64,000 nucleotides of DNA from Xenorhabdus anantnagensis (lineage in GTDB: Bacteria > Pseudomonadota > Gammaproteobacteria > Enterobacterales > Enterobacteriaceae): assembly GCF_028598555.1 (NCBI RefSeq), contig NZ_JAQRFN010000017.1, positions 25,198 through 89,197 on the forward strand, in the 5' to 3' direction. A program made the position numbers and the translations under genes. The notes beneath the pieces are model-generated. The model worked only from the letters and a program-made list of their open reading frames with translations, was not told the origin of the DNA and ran no database searches. Below, piece after piece: positions 55,852-64,000 of this stretch. How positions within the stretch are numbered: position 1 is the stretch's first letter; each line of letters starts with the position of its first letter.

Positions 55852-57474
55852 TTAGCGACGTTTCATTACACCTTCATCAAGCAACCACTCAATATCGCTT
55901 GAAAAATCGTACGGAGTTATTCGAATTGCTTTTATTATGTCACAAACTAACTTCGATAATGTGGACTCTAATATTGCCATATTGGGGCCATAACCAGGTA
56001 CTAGCAAATATTTCTGACTGTTACGCTCTTCATCTGATATTTTACTGACATTAGATGCTGCAACATCTAGAATTAATAGCCTTCTGGCGATGATAATCCG
56101 CTGTTTCGCAATCTGATAAATTCCACTATTCAGAGAAATATACCCAGATCCGATAGATGCCTTTTCTGCGCGTTCTACCTCATCTTTTGGGTATCCTTCC
56201 CGCATTAGTAATGCAAAGACATCCTCCCTTGAGTGCTTGTCAGTCATTAACAAAGCATGTTCAAACTCTATCGGGGTAATAAACTTGATATTTTGAAATT
56301 CACGTCGTAACCGAATAAGAATGCTTTTTACTTGAAAAAAAGACGCCGTACTGTCCAATGATAACATGTGTGCCAAATCACCTCGTAACGAGGCGTAATA
56401 ACCAGCTCCATCTAAATATTCAACAAAACGTGCATTTGCATACTTCTTTAATGTAAATTGCCGAGAACTCTCTGTCTGGTCTACAACTTTATGTGAAACA
56501 CTGCCAGAATCTCCCGCATAAAATTGTGACTGAATAAATAATTTCGGTTTAGGTTCCCAACCGTCAATATCATATGGGAGTATAAAGTCGTATGCTCTGG
56601 TTTTCTTTTTTCGTTTGCCATCTTCAACGACTTCTTGCTCCCCAATCGCTACGTCATTGATATTATAATCAAGCTCTGGTCTCAACCCCATTTCATCGAG
56701 CTTTTCACGCAGGATATCTTCAGTGATATGACCACCAGAAGCCGAAACACTTCCTCTAACTTTGAATATGGTACATGAGTTAAGCAAATACCGACCAAAA
56801 TCAATATCATCAGAAATCCGACTAAGTGATATGTAGGAACGGCATATAGCCCAAAATTGCATGACTTCTTCAGAATCTTCCAATATTAAACTAACATATT
56901 CTTTTAGAAAGAGTTCAAGATAAGTCTGAAGATTAAAAATAGGTTCCGTTCTGATTTTATCAGCATACTCAACACGGCTACCGACATAGCAAGAAGAAAG
57001 TAGCTTAGCGATCATGTCTGATTTAGTTGTTGATGGCAATTCAATCAATTGAAACTTAATAATTTTCTTTCCTAATCCGCGCTTGGGGATTAAGGGATTA
57101 ACTTCGTCATCTTTCAACTTAATCAAAAAATGATTTTTCAGATTATTGTCTGTAGCACCAGAGGTTAAAAATAGTAAATTGAAGAAAGCGTCATAAAAAT
57201 TTGCTATTTTAAGCTCATCTTCAAAAAAGTCTTCTCCAGAAAGGAAACTACAGCTTGCTTGAATAACCGCACAACATAGGTTATCTATGCCGCATGATTT
57301 ATGATCAGAGAAGTTGTCGAGAAATGGTGCGATATGTTGAATACAATCACATAATGAATTTATTTCAGAGGTAAATTTATTGCTATCTTTGATCCGTTCT
57401 AACTTAGCCGTTAGCCATTGGTCGAACTCAGCTAGTTGCTCAGCTGTATCAACCTTCTCTGGAGGAAGCTGCAT
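55852..57474 (-). CDS. putative restriction endonuclease partner of the adjacent methyltransferase
   Basis: A 540-aa cytosolic protein without a family I can name. The central region carries RAYDFILPYDIDGWEPKP (residues ~293-310) and KLFIQSQFYAGDSGSVSHK (~311-329). A D-(x)n-Q-x-Q arrangement on adjacent strands followed by SHK could be a variant PD-(D/E)xK nuclease core. It is divergent from a DNA methyltransferase gene 62 bp away, which is the main reason for calling it a restriction enzyme. AGAAGGA precedes the ATG. The pair is AT-rich compared with the ICE backbone, indicating separate acquisition. Confidence 0.6.
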   Translation of the reverse strand: MQLPPEKVDTAEQLAEFDQWLTAKLERIKDSNKFTSEINSLCDCIQHIAPFLDNFSDHKSCGIDNLCCAVIQASCSFLSGEDFFEDELKIANFYDAFFNLLFLTSGATDNNLKNHFLIKLKDDEVNPLIPKRGLGKKIIKFQLIELPSTTKSDMIAKLLSSCYVGSRVEYADKIRTEPIFNLQTYLELFLKEYVSLILEDSEEVMQFWAICRSYISLSRISDDIDFGRYLLNSCTIFKVRGSVSASGGHITEDILREKLDEMGLRPELDYNINDVAIGEQEVVEDGKRKKKTRAYDFILPYDIDGWEPKPKLFIQSQFYAGDSGSVSHKVVDQTESSRQFTLKKYANARFVEYLDGAGYYASLRGDLAHMLSLDSTASFFQVKSILIRLRREFQNIKFITPIEFEHALLMTDKHSREDVFALLMREGYPKDEVERAEKASIGSGYISLNSGIYQIAKQRIIIARRLLILDVAASNVSKISDEERNSQKYLLVPGYGPNMAILESTLSKLVCDIIKAIRITPYDFSSDIEWLLDEGVMKRR

Positions 57475-57508
57475 TTTTCATCCTTCTGTTAATATTTTCC
57501 CCGGACGC

Positions 57509-57514
57509 TATAAT
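57509..57514 (+). promoter_or_regulatory. -10 box in the divergent restriction-modification promoter region
   Basis: A consensus TATAAT lies 22 bp before the methyltransferase ATG in the 62-bp divergent intergenic region. No strong -35 hexamer is seen at the usual distance. The short shared region would let one regulator or promoter interference balance the two genes. Confidence 0.5.
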
Positions 57515-57536
57515 ATCATTAGCAAGAGGACTTAAC

Positions 57537-58841
57537 ATGTTATCATTCATCGACAATAAAATCAGCCAGTTAGAAAAAACTTTAGGGCTACATTCCCAGC
57601 AATATCCTGATCTTGAGTATTTAACAGTGACTCCGGGAAAACTTCTCCCTCAGATTCTATCAGCTTCAACCCTGTTTGTTGGTGATAATTTAACCTTTCT
57701 AAAGCACTTTGCTCATCACAGTCCAAATATAGTAGACCTATGTTACATCGATCCACCTTACAACACTGGCAATAAGTTTCTTTATCACGATAGCCGTAAA
57801 TCAGAACTATCAGGGCCATTTGGAACTCATAGCGAATGGATGGGATTTATGTTGCCACGTTTGGTTATGGCAAGAGAACTACTTAAAAACACAGGAATCA
57901 TTGCTGTCAGTATTGATGACTATGAGCAGGTCTACCTTAAGGTCTTGATGGATCACATTTTCGGTGAAAAAAATTTCATCGGTAATATCGTTGTGTGCCG
58001 TTCTAAAAATGGAAAAGGTAGCAAAAGAAATATAGCACCAAGCCATGAATACCTGCTTATCTACGGAAAAACATCAGAGGCGGAATTAGTTGGACAACCT
58101 GATGACCATGATTCATACAATAAAACAGATAAGTATGGTCATTATAGAATAGATGGACTTTTTAGAAAAAAGGGGGAAGCCAGTCTCCGTACAGATAGGC
58201 CCAATATGTTTTACCCACTTTATTTTGATGCTCAAACAAACCGCGTATCCGTTGACCCGATGCCTGGATGGGGAATGGTATTTCCCATTGACTCTAAAGG
58301 AATAGAAAGGCGTTGGTTATGGTCTTGCGACACTGCTCGCGAAAGGGCATGGCAACTATATGCAAGCCAAAAGGGTGTTATTTACGTCAAAAATTATGCA
58401 AGTAATGACAAAAACAAACGAACAAAAGTGAGAACACTTTGGAGCGATACATCATTTTACACAGAGCGAGCAACCAATGAAATGACCAAGCTCTTTGGAA
58501 CAAAAGTTTTTGATACGCCTAAACCACTTGAATATATCAAAGCTATTATTAATTCTATGGCTTCATCAGAAGCTATTATATTGGATTTCTTCGCAGGTTC
58601 AGGCACTACAGCCCATGCAGCGGCAATGCTCAATCAAGCAGATACGGGGAACAGAAAAACCATTCTAATGGAAACAGACTCACTCATTCCTGAGCAACAC
58701 GTTGCTTATAGCTCTGGTTTTAAGCAAATATCTGATATAACAAAAGCCAGATTGGAAATGCTCCGCAACCAGATCACGGGTTTTTCGTATGAAACTTTTC
58801 ATACAGAAATGAAACCTAAGATGGCTTACAATATACAATGA
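57537..58841 (+). CDS. DNA adenine N6-methyltransferase (beta class, Mod-like)
   Basis: A 434-aa DNA methyltransferase. Motif IV CYIDPPYNTGNKF (DPPY at residues 72-75) comes before motif I LDFFAGSGTTAHAA (~349-362), the order of beta-class N6-adenine enzymes such as type III Mod subunits and some type II enzymes. ATG is preceded by AAGAGGA. It should methylate the recognition site of the divergently encoded nuclease. The target recognition region between the motifs (about 130-300) gives no hint of the site. The product is shorter than usual type III Mod proteins (often >550 aa), so a type II-like pairing is more likely. Confidence 0.85.
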   Translation: MLSFIDNKISQLEKTLGLHSQQYPDLEYLTVTPGKLLPQILSASTLFVGDNLTFLKHFAHHSPNIVDLCYIDPPYNTGNKFLYHDSRKSELSGPFGTHSEWMGFMLPRLVMARELLKNTGIIAVSIDDYEQVYLKVLMDHIFGEKNFIGNIVVCRSKNGKGSKRNIAPSHEYLLIYGKTSEAELVGQPDDHDSYNKTDKYGHYRIDGLFRKKGEASLRTDRPNMFYPLYFDAQTNRVSVDPMPGWGMVFPIDSKGIERRWLWSCDTARERAWQLYASQKGVIYVKNYASNDKNKRTKVRTLWSDTSFYTERATNEMTKLFGTKVFDTPKPLEYIKAIINSMASSEAIILDFFAGSGTTAHAAAMLNQADTGNRKTILMETDSLIPEQHVAYSSGFKQISDITKARLEMLRNQITGFSYETFHTEMKPKMAYNIQ

Positions 58842-58952
58842 AACTAAGCTGAATTGTTTGATAATACTAAATTAATAGAACATATTCATCAATGATGACT
58901 GCTGAAGTAATATTTCCAGCATTATGTGATGCATCTGGGACACAAATAAAAA

Positions 58953-58972
58953 GACCTGCAAAAAAGCAGGCC
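58953..58972 (-). terminator. rho-independent terminator after ssb
   Basis: Minus-strand hairpin GGCCTGC-TTTTTT-GCAGGTC (one G-T pair) followed by TTTTTATTT, 36 bp past the ssb stop. The methyltransferase converges from the other side. Confidence 0.7.
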
Positions 58973-59007
58973 GTTGAAGACTCTCCTAATAAATTTTATA
59001 TGTTTGC

Positions 59008-59520
59008 TCAAAAAGGGATTTCTGAATCCCAATCCATTTCCTCTTCTTCCGGTAACACAGAAGGTTGTACTGCCGGAGTCGCCTTTCTTTCCTTATTGGT
59101 GGGTTGCGAAGATTGTGGCTTCGGTGCTGGCTTATGCCCAGCCTGCTGAGCCGCCGCCTGTTTTGCCTCGCCACGGCTTCCCAGCATCTGCATCGTGCCA
59201 TTGACACTCACCACCACTTCGGTTGAATAGCGATCCTGTCCCTGTTGATCCTGCCACTTACGCGTTTTCAGCTGGCCTTCGATGTACACCTGAGTACCTT
59301 TTTGCAGATACTCCGCCGCGATTTCCGCTAACTTGCCGAAGATCACTACCCGGTGCCATTCGGTTTTCTCCCGAATTTCGCCGGTTTGTTTATCCCGCCA
59401 ACTGTCTGAAGTCGCCAGTGACAGTGTTGCCACAGCGCCGCCCGTGGGTAGGTAACGGATTTCCGGATCTTGTCCCAGATGCCCCAGTAAAATGACCTTG
59501 TTTACGCCACGTGAAGACAT
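59008..59520 (-). CDS. ssb: single-stranded DNA-binding protein
   Basis: A 170-aa SSB: OB-fold [77 protein letters not shown], a Gln/Ala/Pro linker, and the acidic tip [10 protein letters not shown] that binds partner proteins. It protects the transferred or replicating ICE strand. Start at 59520 is preferred because GAGAGGAA is well placed for it; an ATG six bases upstream would add two residues. Confidence 0.93.
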   Translation of the reverse strand: MSSRGVNKVILLGHLGQDPEIRYLPTGGAVATLSLATSDSWRDKQTGEIREKTEWHRVVIFGKLAEIAAEYLQKGTQVYIEGQLKTRKWQDQQGQDRYSTEVVVSVNGTMQMLGSRGEAKQAAAQQAGHKPAPKPQSSQPTNKERKATPAVQPSVLPEEEEMDWDSEIPF

Positions 59521-59536
59521 ACCCATTTCCTCTCTG

Positions 59537-59746
59537 TTACGATGACTGACGTTGTGTCCAGCGCCCTTGTTTCAGGGCAAACTCCGCCTGTTCACGGCGG
59601 GCAAAATATTCCATAGACTCACGGGAGTAGGGCACCCCGCCTTCTATCGTGCCGATATAAAAGCACGCACGGGTTTGCAACACCGTTAACGGTAATTGCT
59701 TATGACAATATTGCAGTGCCAGCAAACCAATTGGTGCAACATTCAT
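59537..59746 (-). CDS. small ICE protein of unknown function
   Basis: A 69-aa protein, ATG preceded by AGGATACAGCT, ending 16 bp before ssb. The sequence ([37 protein letters not shown]) has no recognised domain. Its position between STY4534-like and ssb genes is occupied by similar small ORFs in related ICEs, as far as I remember. Confidence 0.6.
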   Translation of the reverse strand: MNVAPIGLLALQYCHKQLPLTVLQTRACFYIGTIEGGVPYSRESMEYFARREQAEFALKQGRWTQRQSS

Positions 59747-59776
59747 AGCTGTATCCTGTTATTTGAGAAAGGGAAC

Positions 59777-59802
59777 TGCCCTGAAGACAATGATTCAGGG
59801 CA
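59777..59802 (-). terminator. hairpin downstream of the STY4534-like gene
   Basis: A 9-bp perfect stem TGCCCTGAA (59777-59785) / TTCAGGGCA (59794-59802), 8-nt loop, 21 bp beyond the stop. No T-run follows, so it may be an attenuator or mRNA-stabilising stem rather than a full terminator. Confidence 0.45.
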
Positions 59803-59822
59803 GGTCAGAGGGATAACAAATA

Positions 59823-60287
59823 TCAGAAAGAGTTTTCTGCATATTCAGTTTGCGCAACACCGTTCTGTGGCGGTGTCGAATCGGATTGTTCAGCCTGATA
59901 GACCTTGTCCTGACCGATTTTAATCCAGTCAACCTTGATCAACCGGGCTTTCAGGCTGACGCGCTGTTCACCGGAATGATCCCCGCGTTTCAGGGTAAAA
60001 ATATCGGTGGAAGGATTACTTAAGGTAAACCCCAGCAACACTTTTTTGTCTTCGTCTACGGCCTTCTGGCAACGGGCGATCAGACTGGTCGCCTCCTTGC
60101 CGACCACGGTAATATCAAAACGCACATAGACCGGATTATCACTCGGACCATTTAACGCATTAATCACACAACTCAGAAACGTGCCACTGGCGGTGCTGAC
60201 ATGGCGGATATGGTTCAAATAACCCAGTCCCTTAATATTCAGGTTGAAATAGTCATTTTTAGTTAACGAAGTTGCGTTCTCAGACAT
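59823..60287 (-). CDS. STY4534-family ICE replication protein (DUF3577)
   Basis: A 154-aa protein; start at 60287 with GGAG 12 nt upstream. It contains NDYFNLNIKGLGYLNHIRHV, GTFLSCVINALNGPSDNPVYVRFD and VSLKARLIKVDWIKIGQDKVY, the DUF3577 pattern. These proteins accompany ssb and topB in SPI-7-like elements and are presumed to act in ICE replication or DNA processing, possibly with an OB-type fold. Intact. Confidence 0.82.
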   Translation of the reverse strand: MSENATSLTKNDYFNLNIKGLGYLNHIRHVSTASGTFLSCVINALNGPSDNPVYVRFDITVVGKEATSLIARCQKAVDEDKKVLLGFTLSNPSTDIFTLKRGDHSGEQRVSLKARLIKVDWIKIGQDKVYQAEQSDSTPPQNGVAQTEYAENSF

Positions 60288-60600
60288 ACGATTTTCTCCA
60301 TGGAGGTAAAGAATCAGGTGCAACAGAGAAAACCCTACCCCTGACGGGAATGATTTTCCCCGACGGGTGTCAGACAGTGACGTTGCTGACGTTCTGATAA
60401 AGAATAATGAACCTTCATTGCCGTTGGACTGACAATATTTGCTTCCAAAGGTGAGCAGATGTACCGCGCTGAGGCACTCCCTTTCAGGCTACGGGAGTTT
60501 TACAGCCACCCGGAGGCGATCGTTACAGGCTCACCGATCATTTAAGAAACAGGTTGATTCTTAAAGCATCCCATCAACACGTCAATCAACAACCAGATCT
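60288..60600. other. intergenic region between topB and the STY4534-like gene
   Basis: A 313-bp region without a gene. It contains a perfect 8-bp inverted repeat TTTAAGAA (60541-60548) / TTCTTAAA (60558-60565), a CCCGACGGG-rich segment near 60358, and likely the promoter for the STY4534-like gene. Possible ncRNA, but no family is recognised. Confidence 0.4.
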
Positions 60601-62604
60601 TCATGTCCGTTGATTTGCCCGCCTGGCCTTGCGTGATTGCGTGACCGCTTTGTCATTCAGCATCCCTTTACAGGCTGGATAGTTCACGCAACCCCAAAAC
60701 GGCGTGGTTTTTCCCTGCCGTTGCCGCATCCGGCCGCCACAGTTCGGGCAGGCCGGGGTTTTCGGCAACGTCAGATGAAGCGGCTGCGCCTTGCCCCGCT
60801 CGACTAAATGCACAAGCCATTGCGCCTGTTTTTGCATAAAAACTGCCAGCGACGTTTTGCCCTGCGCAATATCCTCCAGCGACTGCTCCCATAACGCGGT
60901 CATGCCCGGATCTGTCAGCACCGCCGGCAGCCCGGCAATCAGTTCCTGCGCCAAAGGCGTTGCGTGGATCGCTTTCTTTTTTCGCTCAATCAGCTGGCGT
61001 TTAAACAAGGTGTCCAGAATGCCGGCCCGGGTCGCTTCCGTACCCAGCCCGGCACTTTCACGCAAGACCTGCTTTAATTGCGGATCACTGACCAGACTGG
61101 CGGCATTTTTCATCGCGGCAATCAGCGTCCATTCAGTAAACGGTGCCGGGGGTTTGGTGTGGAGTGACTGAATTTTCGCCTCAATAATCTGACTGCGATC
61201 ACCCTGATTAAGTGCCGGTAGCGGTAAATCGGCTTCCTTTTCTTCCGCCTTTCCATGCTCTCCCGCCTCATCGGTAAACAACGCTTTCCAGCCCGTCATC
61301 ACATTAACCCTGCCTTTCGCCCTGAATAATTGCCCACCAATATCCAGCGTTACTGCGGTCACATCCGCTTCCTGAGCAGGAAGAAATTGCGCCAGGTAAT
61401 ACTGGCGGATAAGCTGATAAACCCGCAGCTCATCGGTCGTTAACCGGGTGATATCAAAAGCATGACGCGTGGGAATAATGGCATGGTGTGCCGTGATTTT
61501 TTTGTCATTCCAGACGCGGGAAACACATTGTTTATCCAGTTGGCTGATAATGGTCTCCATAGCCGGATCGGTTCGCGCCAGTGCTGTCAGCACGGCAGGA
61601 ATATCTGCCTGCATGGATACAGGCAGATAGCCGCAATCCGTGCGCGGGTAAGTCATGGCTTTATGGGTTTCATACAGGGACTGAGCAATCGCCAGTACCT
61701 AGCTCGCTCCCATACCCCAGTGACGGGAAGCGGTCTGTTGCAACGTGCCTAAATCAAAACAAAGCGGGGGCGGGGTTTTCTCCCGTTTTTTGCTGGCTTC
61801 CATCACGGTGGCGTGTGTTGCCTGCTGGCAACGTTGCTGCACGGCCTGTGCGGCCCCCTGGGTACAGCGGTTTTCTTCATCATTATCATCTGCGGTGGGC
61901 AGCCATTTAGCCTGAAAACGGATATTGTCTTTTTCCAGCTTCGCCATCACCTGCCAGTAGGGTTTGGGCACAAACTGACTGATTTCCTTATCCCGGTTCA
62001 CCACCAATGCCAGTGTCGGTGTCTGTACCCGCCCGATGGACAACACCTCTCCAAAACCCAGTGCCTGGGCTTTCAGGGTATACAGGCGGGTCAGGTTGAT
62101 GCCCGTCAGCCAGTCGGCTCGTACCCGCCCCAGCCCGGCCTGATATAACGCTTCCGTCTGCTCGCCCGGTAAGATGGCCGCCAGCGCCTGCCGGATGCTG
62201 GTTTCATCCAGTGCCGACAGCCACAGCTGCCTGACCGTGCCGGTGAAACAACAATATTCCAGCAACTCGCGGGCAATCACTTCTCCCTCACGGTCAGCAT
62301 CGGTGGCAATAATCACCTCATCGACCTGTTTTAATAATTGCTGGATCACGGCAAACTGCCCGGCAGTCTCTTTTTTTATCGACCATTGCCATTGAGCGGG
62401 CAGCACCGGCAATACATCCATGCGCCACGGCGGAACAAACTGCTCGCCATAGTGTTCGGGCGCGGCTATCTCCAGTAAATGCCCGATGGCCCAGGTGACA
62501 ATGATACGGGCACTGAAGAGAAATCCCTGCCCGCGCTGTTTCACCCCTAGGACTTTGGCAATGTCTTTGGCCTGGGAGGGTTTTTCACACAGATAAAGCT
62601 GCAT
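60601..62604 (-). pseudogene. topB: DNA topoisomerase III (TopB), split by in-frame TAG
   Basis: Start at 62604 (GGAGGGGATGCA upstream) gives MQLYLCEKPSQAKDIAKVLG, the TOPRIM start of type IA topoisomerases, with ATDADREGEVIARELLEYC. The frame stops at TAG (61701-61699) after SRHWGMGAS and continues in the same frame (VLAIAQSLYETHKAMTYPRTDCGYL) to 60601. The catalytic Tyr is in MTYPRTD, so it lies beyond the stop. The zinc-finger tail is ACPNCGGRMRQRQG..FWGCVNYPACKGML. Restored length is 667 residues. The expected codon is CAG (Gln), so C-to-T explains the stop. Without suppression no active enzyme is made. The gene is normally used in ICE DNA processing. Confidence 0.88.
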
Positions 62605-62617
62605 TGCATCCCCTCCA

Positions 62618-63331
62618 TTAATTGGGTTCAACCGAACGTAAAGGTGGGGAAAAAACCGAACGCAACTTGCCTGACAAAATATCGGGATGCGGTTCACCCA
62701 GCAGTTTAATCGCCTCAAGCCCGGCCGGCGTTTTTTCCGCAATATCCTGCCGGGTGACTGCCAGTGAACGGTAAGAGCGTACAATGCCGTAAATCTGGCG
62801 AAGGGCACGGCTCCCCTTGTGCAGAAAATCGTCACGTTCTGAGCGTGAAATCAGCCCATAATGGAAAGCTTGGAACGTTTTCATCGCCAGCTGGTCATAG
62901 CCAACCAGCAGCCAGACACAGCGATAGCCTAATGGTGAATAGCTGTAAACCCCGATATTCAGCGGTTCGACAGAGGAAACGGCGGATAAGGTGATTTGCT
63001 GCGGTACGGCGTTCAGAGTATCCTGCAAGGTGGCTATACTTTGCTGGAGGTTGGCGGAAGCCGTATCCAGCGCGTGTTCCAGTTTCACCAGCCAGGTATC
63101 GGCATACGGGTTATCGGCGGCGGAATCCACACTGATCGTGCCCGCGCGTTTAATAACCTGCGGCATCCCGAGAATGCCTGAAAATTTTCGGGGATTACTG
63201 ATCTCTTCCCGTCTGCGCCCTGCCCAAAGCCGGATGGCATAGTGGGTATGCAGTTCAATCGTTAATGAGGAGGTTAAGACCCCAGCGCGTAAACGTGGCT
63301 GGGGTGATGATTTGTCTTCTGAATCAGACAT
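62618..63331 (-). CDS. ICE protein, PFL_4669 family (TIGR03761)
   Basis: A 237-aa protein; start at 63331 follows AAAGGAG. It contains SLTIELHTHYAIRLWAGRRR, NPYADTWLVKLEHALDTASA and CVWLLVGYDQLAMKTFQAFH, the pattern of the integrating conjugative element family next to topB in PFGI-1 and SPI-7. The role in ICE maintenance is unknown. Intact. Confidence 0.82.
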   Translation of the reverse strand: MSDSEDKSSPQPRLRAGVLTSSLTIELHTHYAIRLWAGRRREEISNPRKFSGILGMPQVIKRAGTISVDSAADNPYADTWLVKLEHALDTASANLQQSIATLQDTLNAVPQQITLSAVSSVEPLNIGVYSYSPLGYRCVWLLVGYDQLAMKTFQAFHYGLISRSERDDFLHKGSRALRQIYGIVRSYRSLAVTRQDIAEKTPAGLEAIKLLGEPHPDILSGKLRSVFSPPLRSVEPN

Positions 63332-63468
63332 GCACAAAGACTCCTTTGCTTTGATAAGTCGGTAAAACTATCAAGGCAAAGGTGTTGGCGACTCAATGAA
63401 TAACCAGTTATAGAAAAAGGGAAAAATGCTTCCTTGATTAGGTAGCGCAGAACAGGTTATTTTTTAGT

Positions 63469-63527
63469 CTCTGTTGCCCAGGGCAACACCGTATGATTTT
63501 TAGCCTGTGTTGCCCTGGGCAACAGAG
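63469..63527. promoter_or_regulatory. perfect 21-bp inverted repeat made of palindromic half-sites
   Basis: Arms 63469-63489 and 63507-63527 are exact reverse complements with a 17-bp spacer. Each arm is itself nearly palindromic (GTTGCCC-A/T-GGGCAAC), so the element holds four GTTGCC half-sites. It lies between the PFL_4669-family gene and the STY4528-like gene. It could be an operator for an ICE regulator, a partition- or replication-type site, or a terminator for the STY4528-like gene. Confidence 0.65.
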
Positions 63528-63535
63528 TCTGGTTT

Positions 63536-64000
63536 TTAATCAACACCATCCCGGTTATATTTCGCCTGTGTCAGCCGTTGGCGGATTTCTTTCACCATAT
63601 TGCGGACATGAGCTTGTGAGGCGGGAGAAACCGAGCGCTCCGTTTCCCGTGTGAATCCAACTTGCGTCTTTGTGGGAACAGGCGTAGCAGCAACGGCTTC
63701 AGGTTGCCCATATAATTTCCCCTCCCGTGCCCGTTTCATCATCGCCAGCAGCCAGCCAACCGGATTACCAATTTTCCCGGCCCGTAATGCCTTATCCAAA
63801 CAGTTCAACACAGTTTGCGCCTGTTCAGCAGGCAGCGCTTGCAATTGGCTGTTTAGCATCGTCACGTCTTCCGGCTCCAGTTGTCGACAAAGTCCTTCTG
63901 GCAGAAAAAGAATGGATTGCGGTTCAACGTACGTTTTTTTATTCACACACTGTGTGAAAGAACGTACATAACAGTTCGGTTTAGTTGATCCACTGTCAGG
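63536..64000 (-). CDS. C-terminal part of an STY4528-like ICE replication protein (runs off right edge)
   Basis: The frame is open from the window edge to the TAA at 63536 (about 154 residues visible); the GTG at 63946 is internal. Visible features: CYVRSFTQCVNKKTYVEPQ, LFLPEGLCRQLEPEDVTMLN, then NPVGWLLAMMKRAREGKLYG, the helix typical of the C-terminus of replication-related proteins of the STY4528 family in SPI-7-type islands. The N-terminal DNA-binding region is outside the window. The gene context (PFL_4669, topB) agrees. Confidence 0.65.
   Translation of the reverse strand, partial: PDSGSTKPNCYVRSFTQCVNKKTYVEPQSILFLPEGLCRQLEPEDVTMLNSQLQALPAEQAQTVLNCLDKALRAGKIGNPVGWLLAMMKRAREGKLYGQPEAVAATPVPTKTQVGFTRETERSVSPASQAHVRNMVKEIRQRLTQAKYNRDGVD

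Noticed and set aside
58892..59204. Plus-strand ORFs opposite the end of ssb
   Set aside because: They overlap the terminator and the conserved ssb frame on the other strand.
62605..62835. Upstream extension of topB to 62835
   Set aside because: It lies over the PFL_4669-family gene, and the TOPRIM start MQLYLCEKPSQAK with a strong ribosome site begins at 62604.

Overview
The window comes from a gammaproteobacterium of the Enterobacterales. The protein mix (a very large CDI haemagglutinin, an inverse autotransporter, T6SS effector cassettes) and the base composition suggest the Morganellaceae, most likely Xenorhabdus or Photorhabdus. That placement is an inference from gene content; there is no rRNA or other species marker here. 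Almost all of the window appears to be one integrative and conjugative element (ICE) of the SPI-7 / PAPI-1 / PFGI-1 class. Its transfer genes lie on the minus strand and carry large antibacterial-competition cargo.

Left end (1-20.8 kb): a class II contact-dependent growth inhibition locus, cdiB-cdiC-cdiA-cdiI, read leftward. CdiA (4566 aa) is intact and ends in a probable tRNase toxin. Downstream lies an array of displaced toxin/immunity modules: a 1.8-kb copy of the CdiA FHA-2/pretoxin region joined, through a 1-bp frameshift, to a different C-terminal toxin with its own immunity gene, and then a fragment of a third toxin that runs off the window. cdiB carries a 61-bp insertion bounded by 28-bp direct repeats that breaks its signal peptide.

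20.8-25.5 kb: ICE mating-pair genes (TraG-like, a small membrane protein, TIGR03755, TIGR03756 and a frameshifted TIGR03757 gene).

25.7-41.8 kb: cargo lying between the TIGR03757 gene and traC. It holds a T6SS effector cassette (tssF without a start codon, broken vgrG, DUF2169 adaptor, DUF4150 PAAR-like tip, frameshifted Ntox15 DNase effector, two immunity genes plus a decayed third), transposase debris, a SAM-dependent methyltransferase, an HTH-PfkB sugar/nucleoside kinase, an inverse autotransporter invasin split by an IS remnant, and a small caspase-like putative protease.

41.8-55.1 kb: the main T4SS block, traC (split by an in-frame TGA) through TIGR03751, TIGR03752, TIGR03749, TIGR03746, TIGR03750, TIGR03745, TIGR03758, RAQPRD, TIGR03747, traD, TIGR03765, TIGR03759 and pilL. 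Many neighbours overlap at ATGA junctions. A DUF5710 gene sits inside it on the opposite strand.

55.2-64 kb: a Ner-like regulator with a structured leader, a divergent restriction-modification pair, and DNA-processing genes: ssb, a small ORF, an STY4534-like gene, topB (split by an in-frame TAG), a PFL_4669-family gene and the end of an STY4528-like replication gene that continues past the right edge.

A recurring theme is lesions in otherwise well-preserved genes: in-frame stops in traC, topB and traG, a 10-bp duplication, single-base frameshifts and IS scars. The T4SS is therefore probably disabled unless readthrough occurs, while the immunity genes and the main cdiA reading frame are intact.
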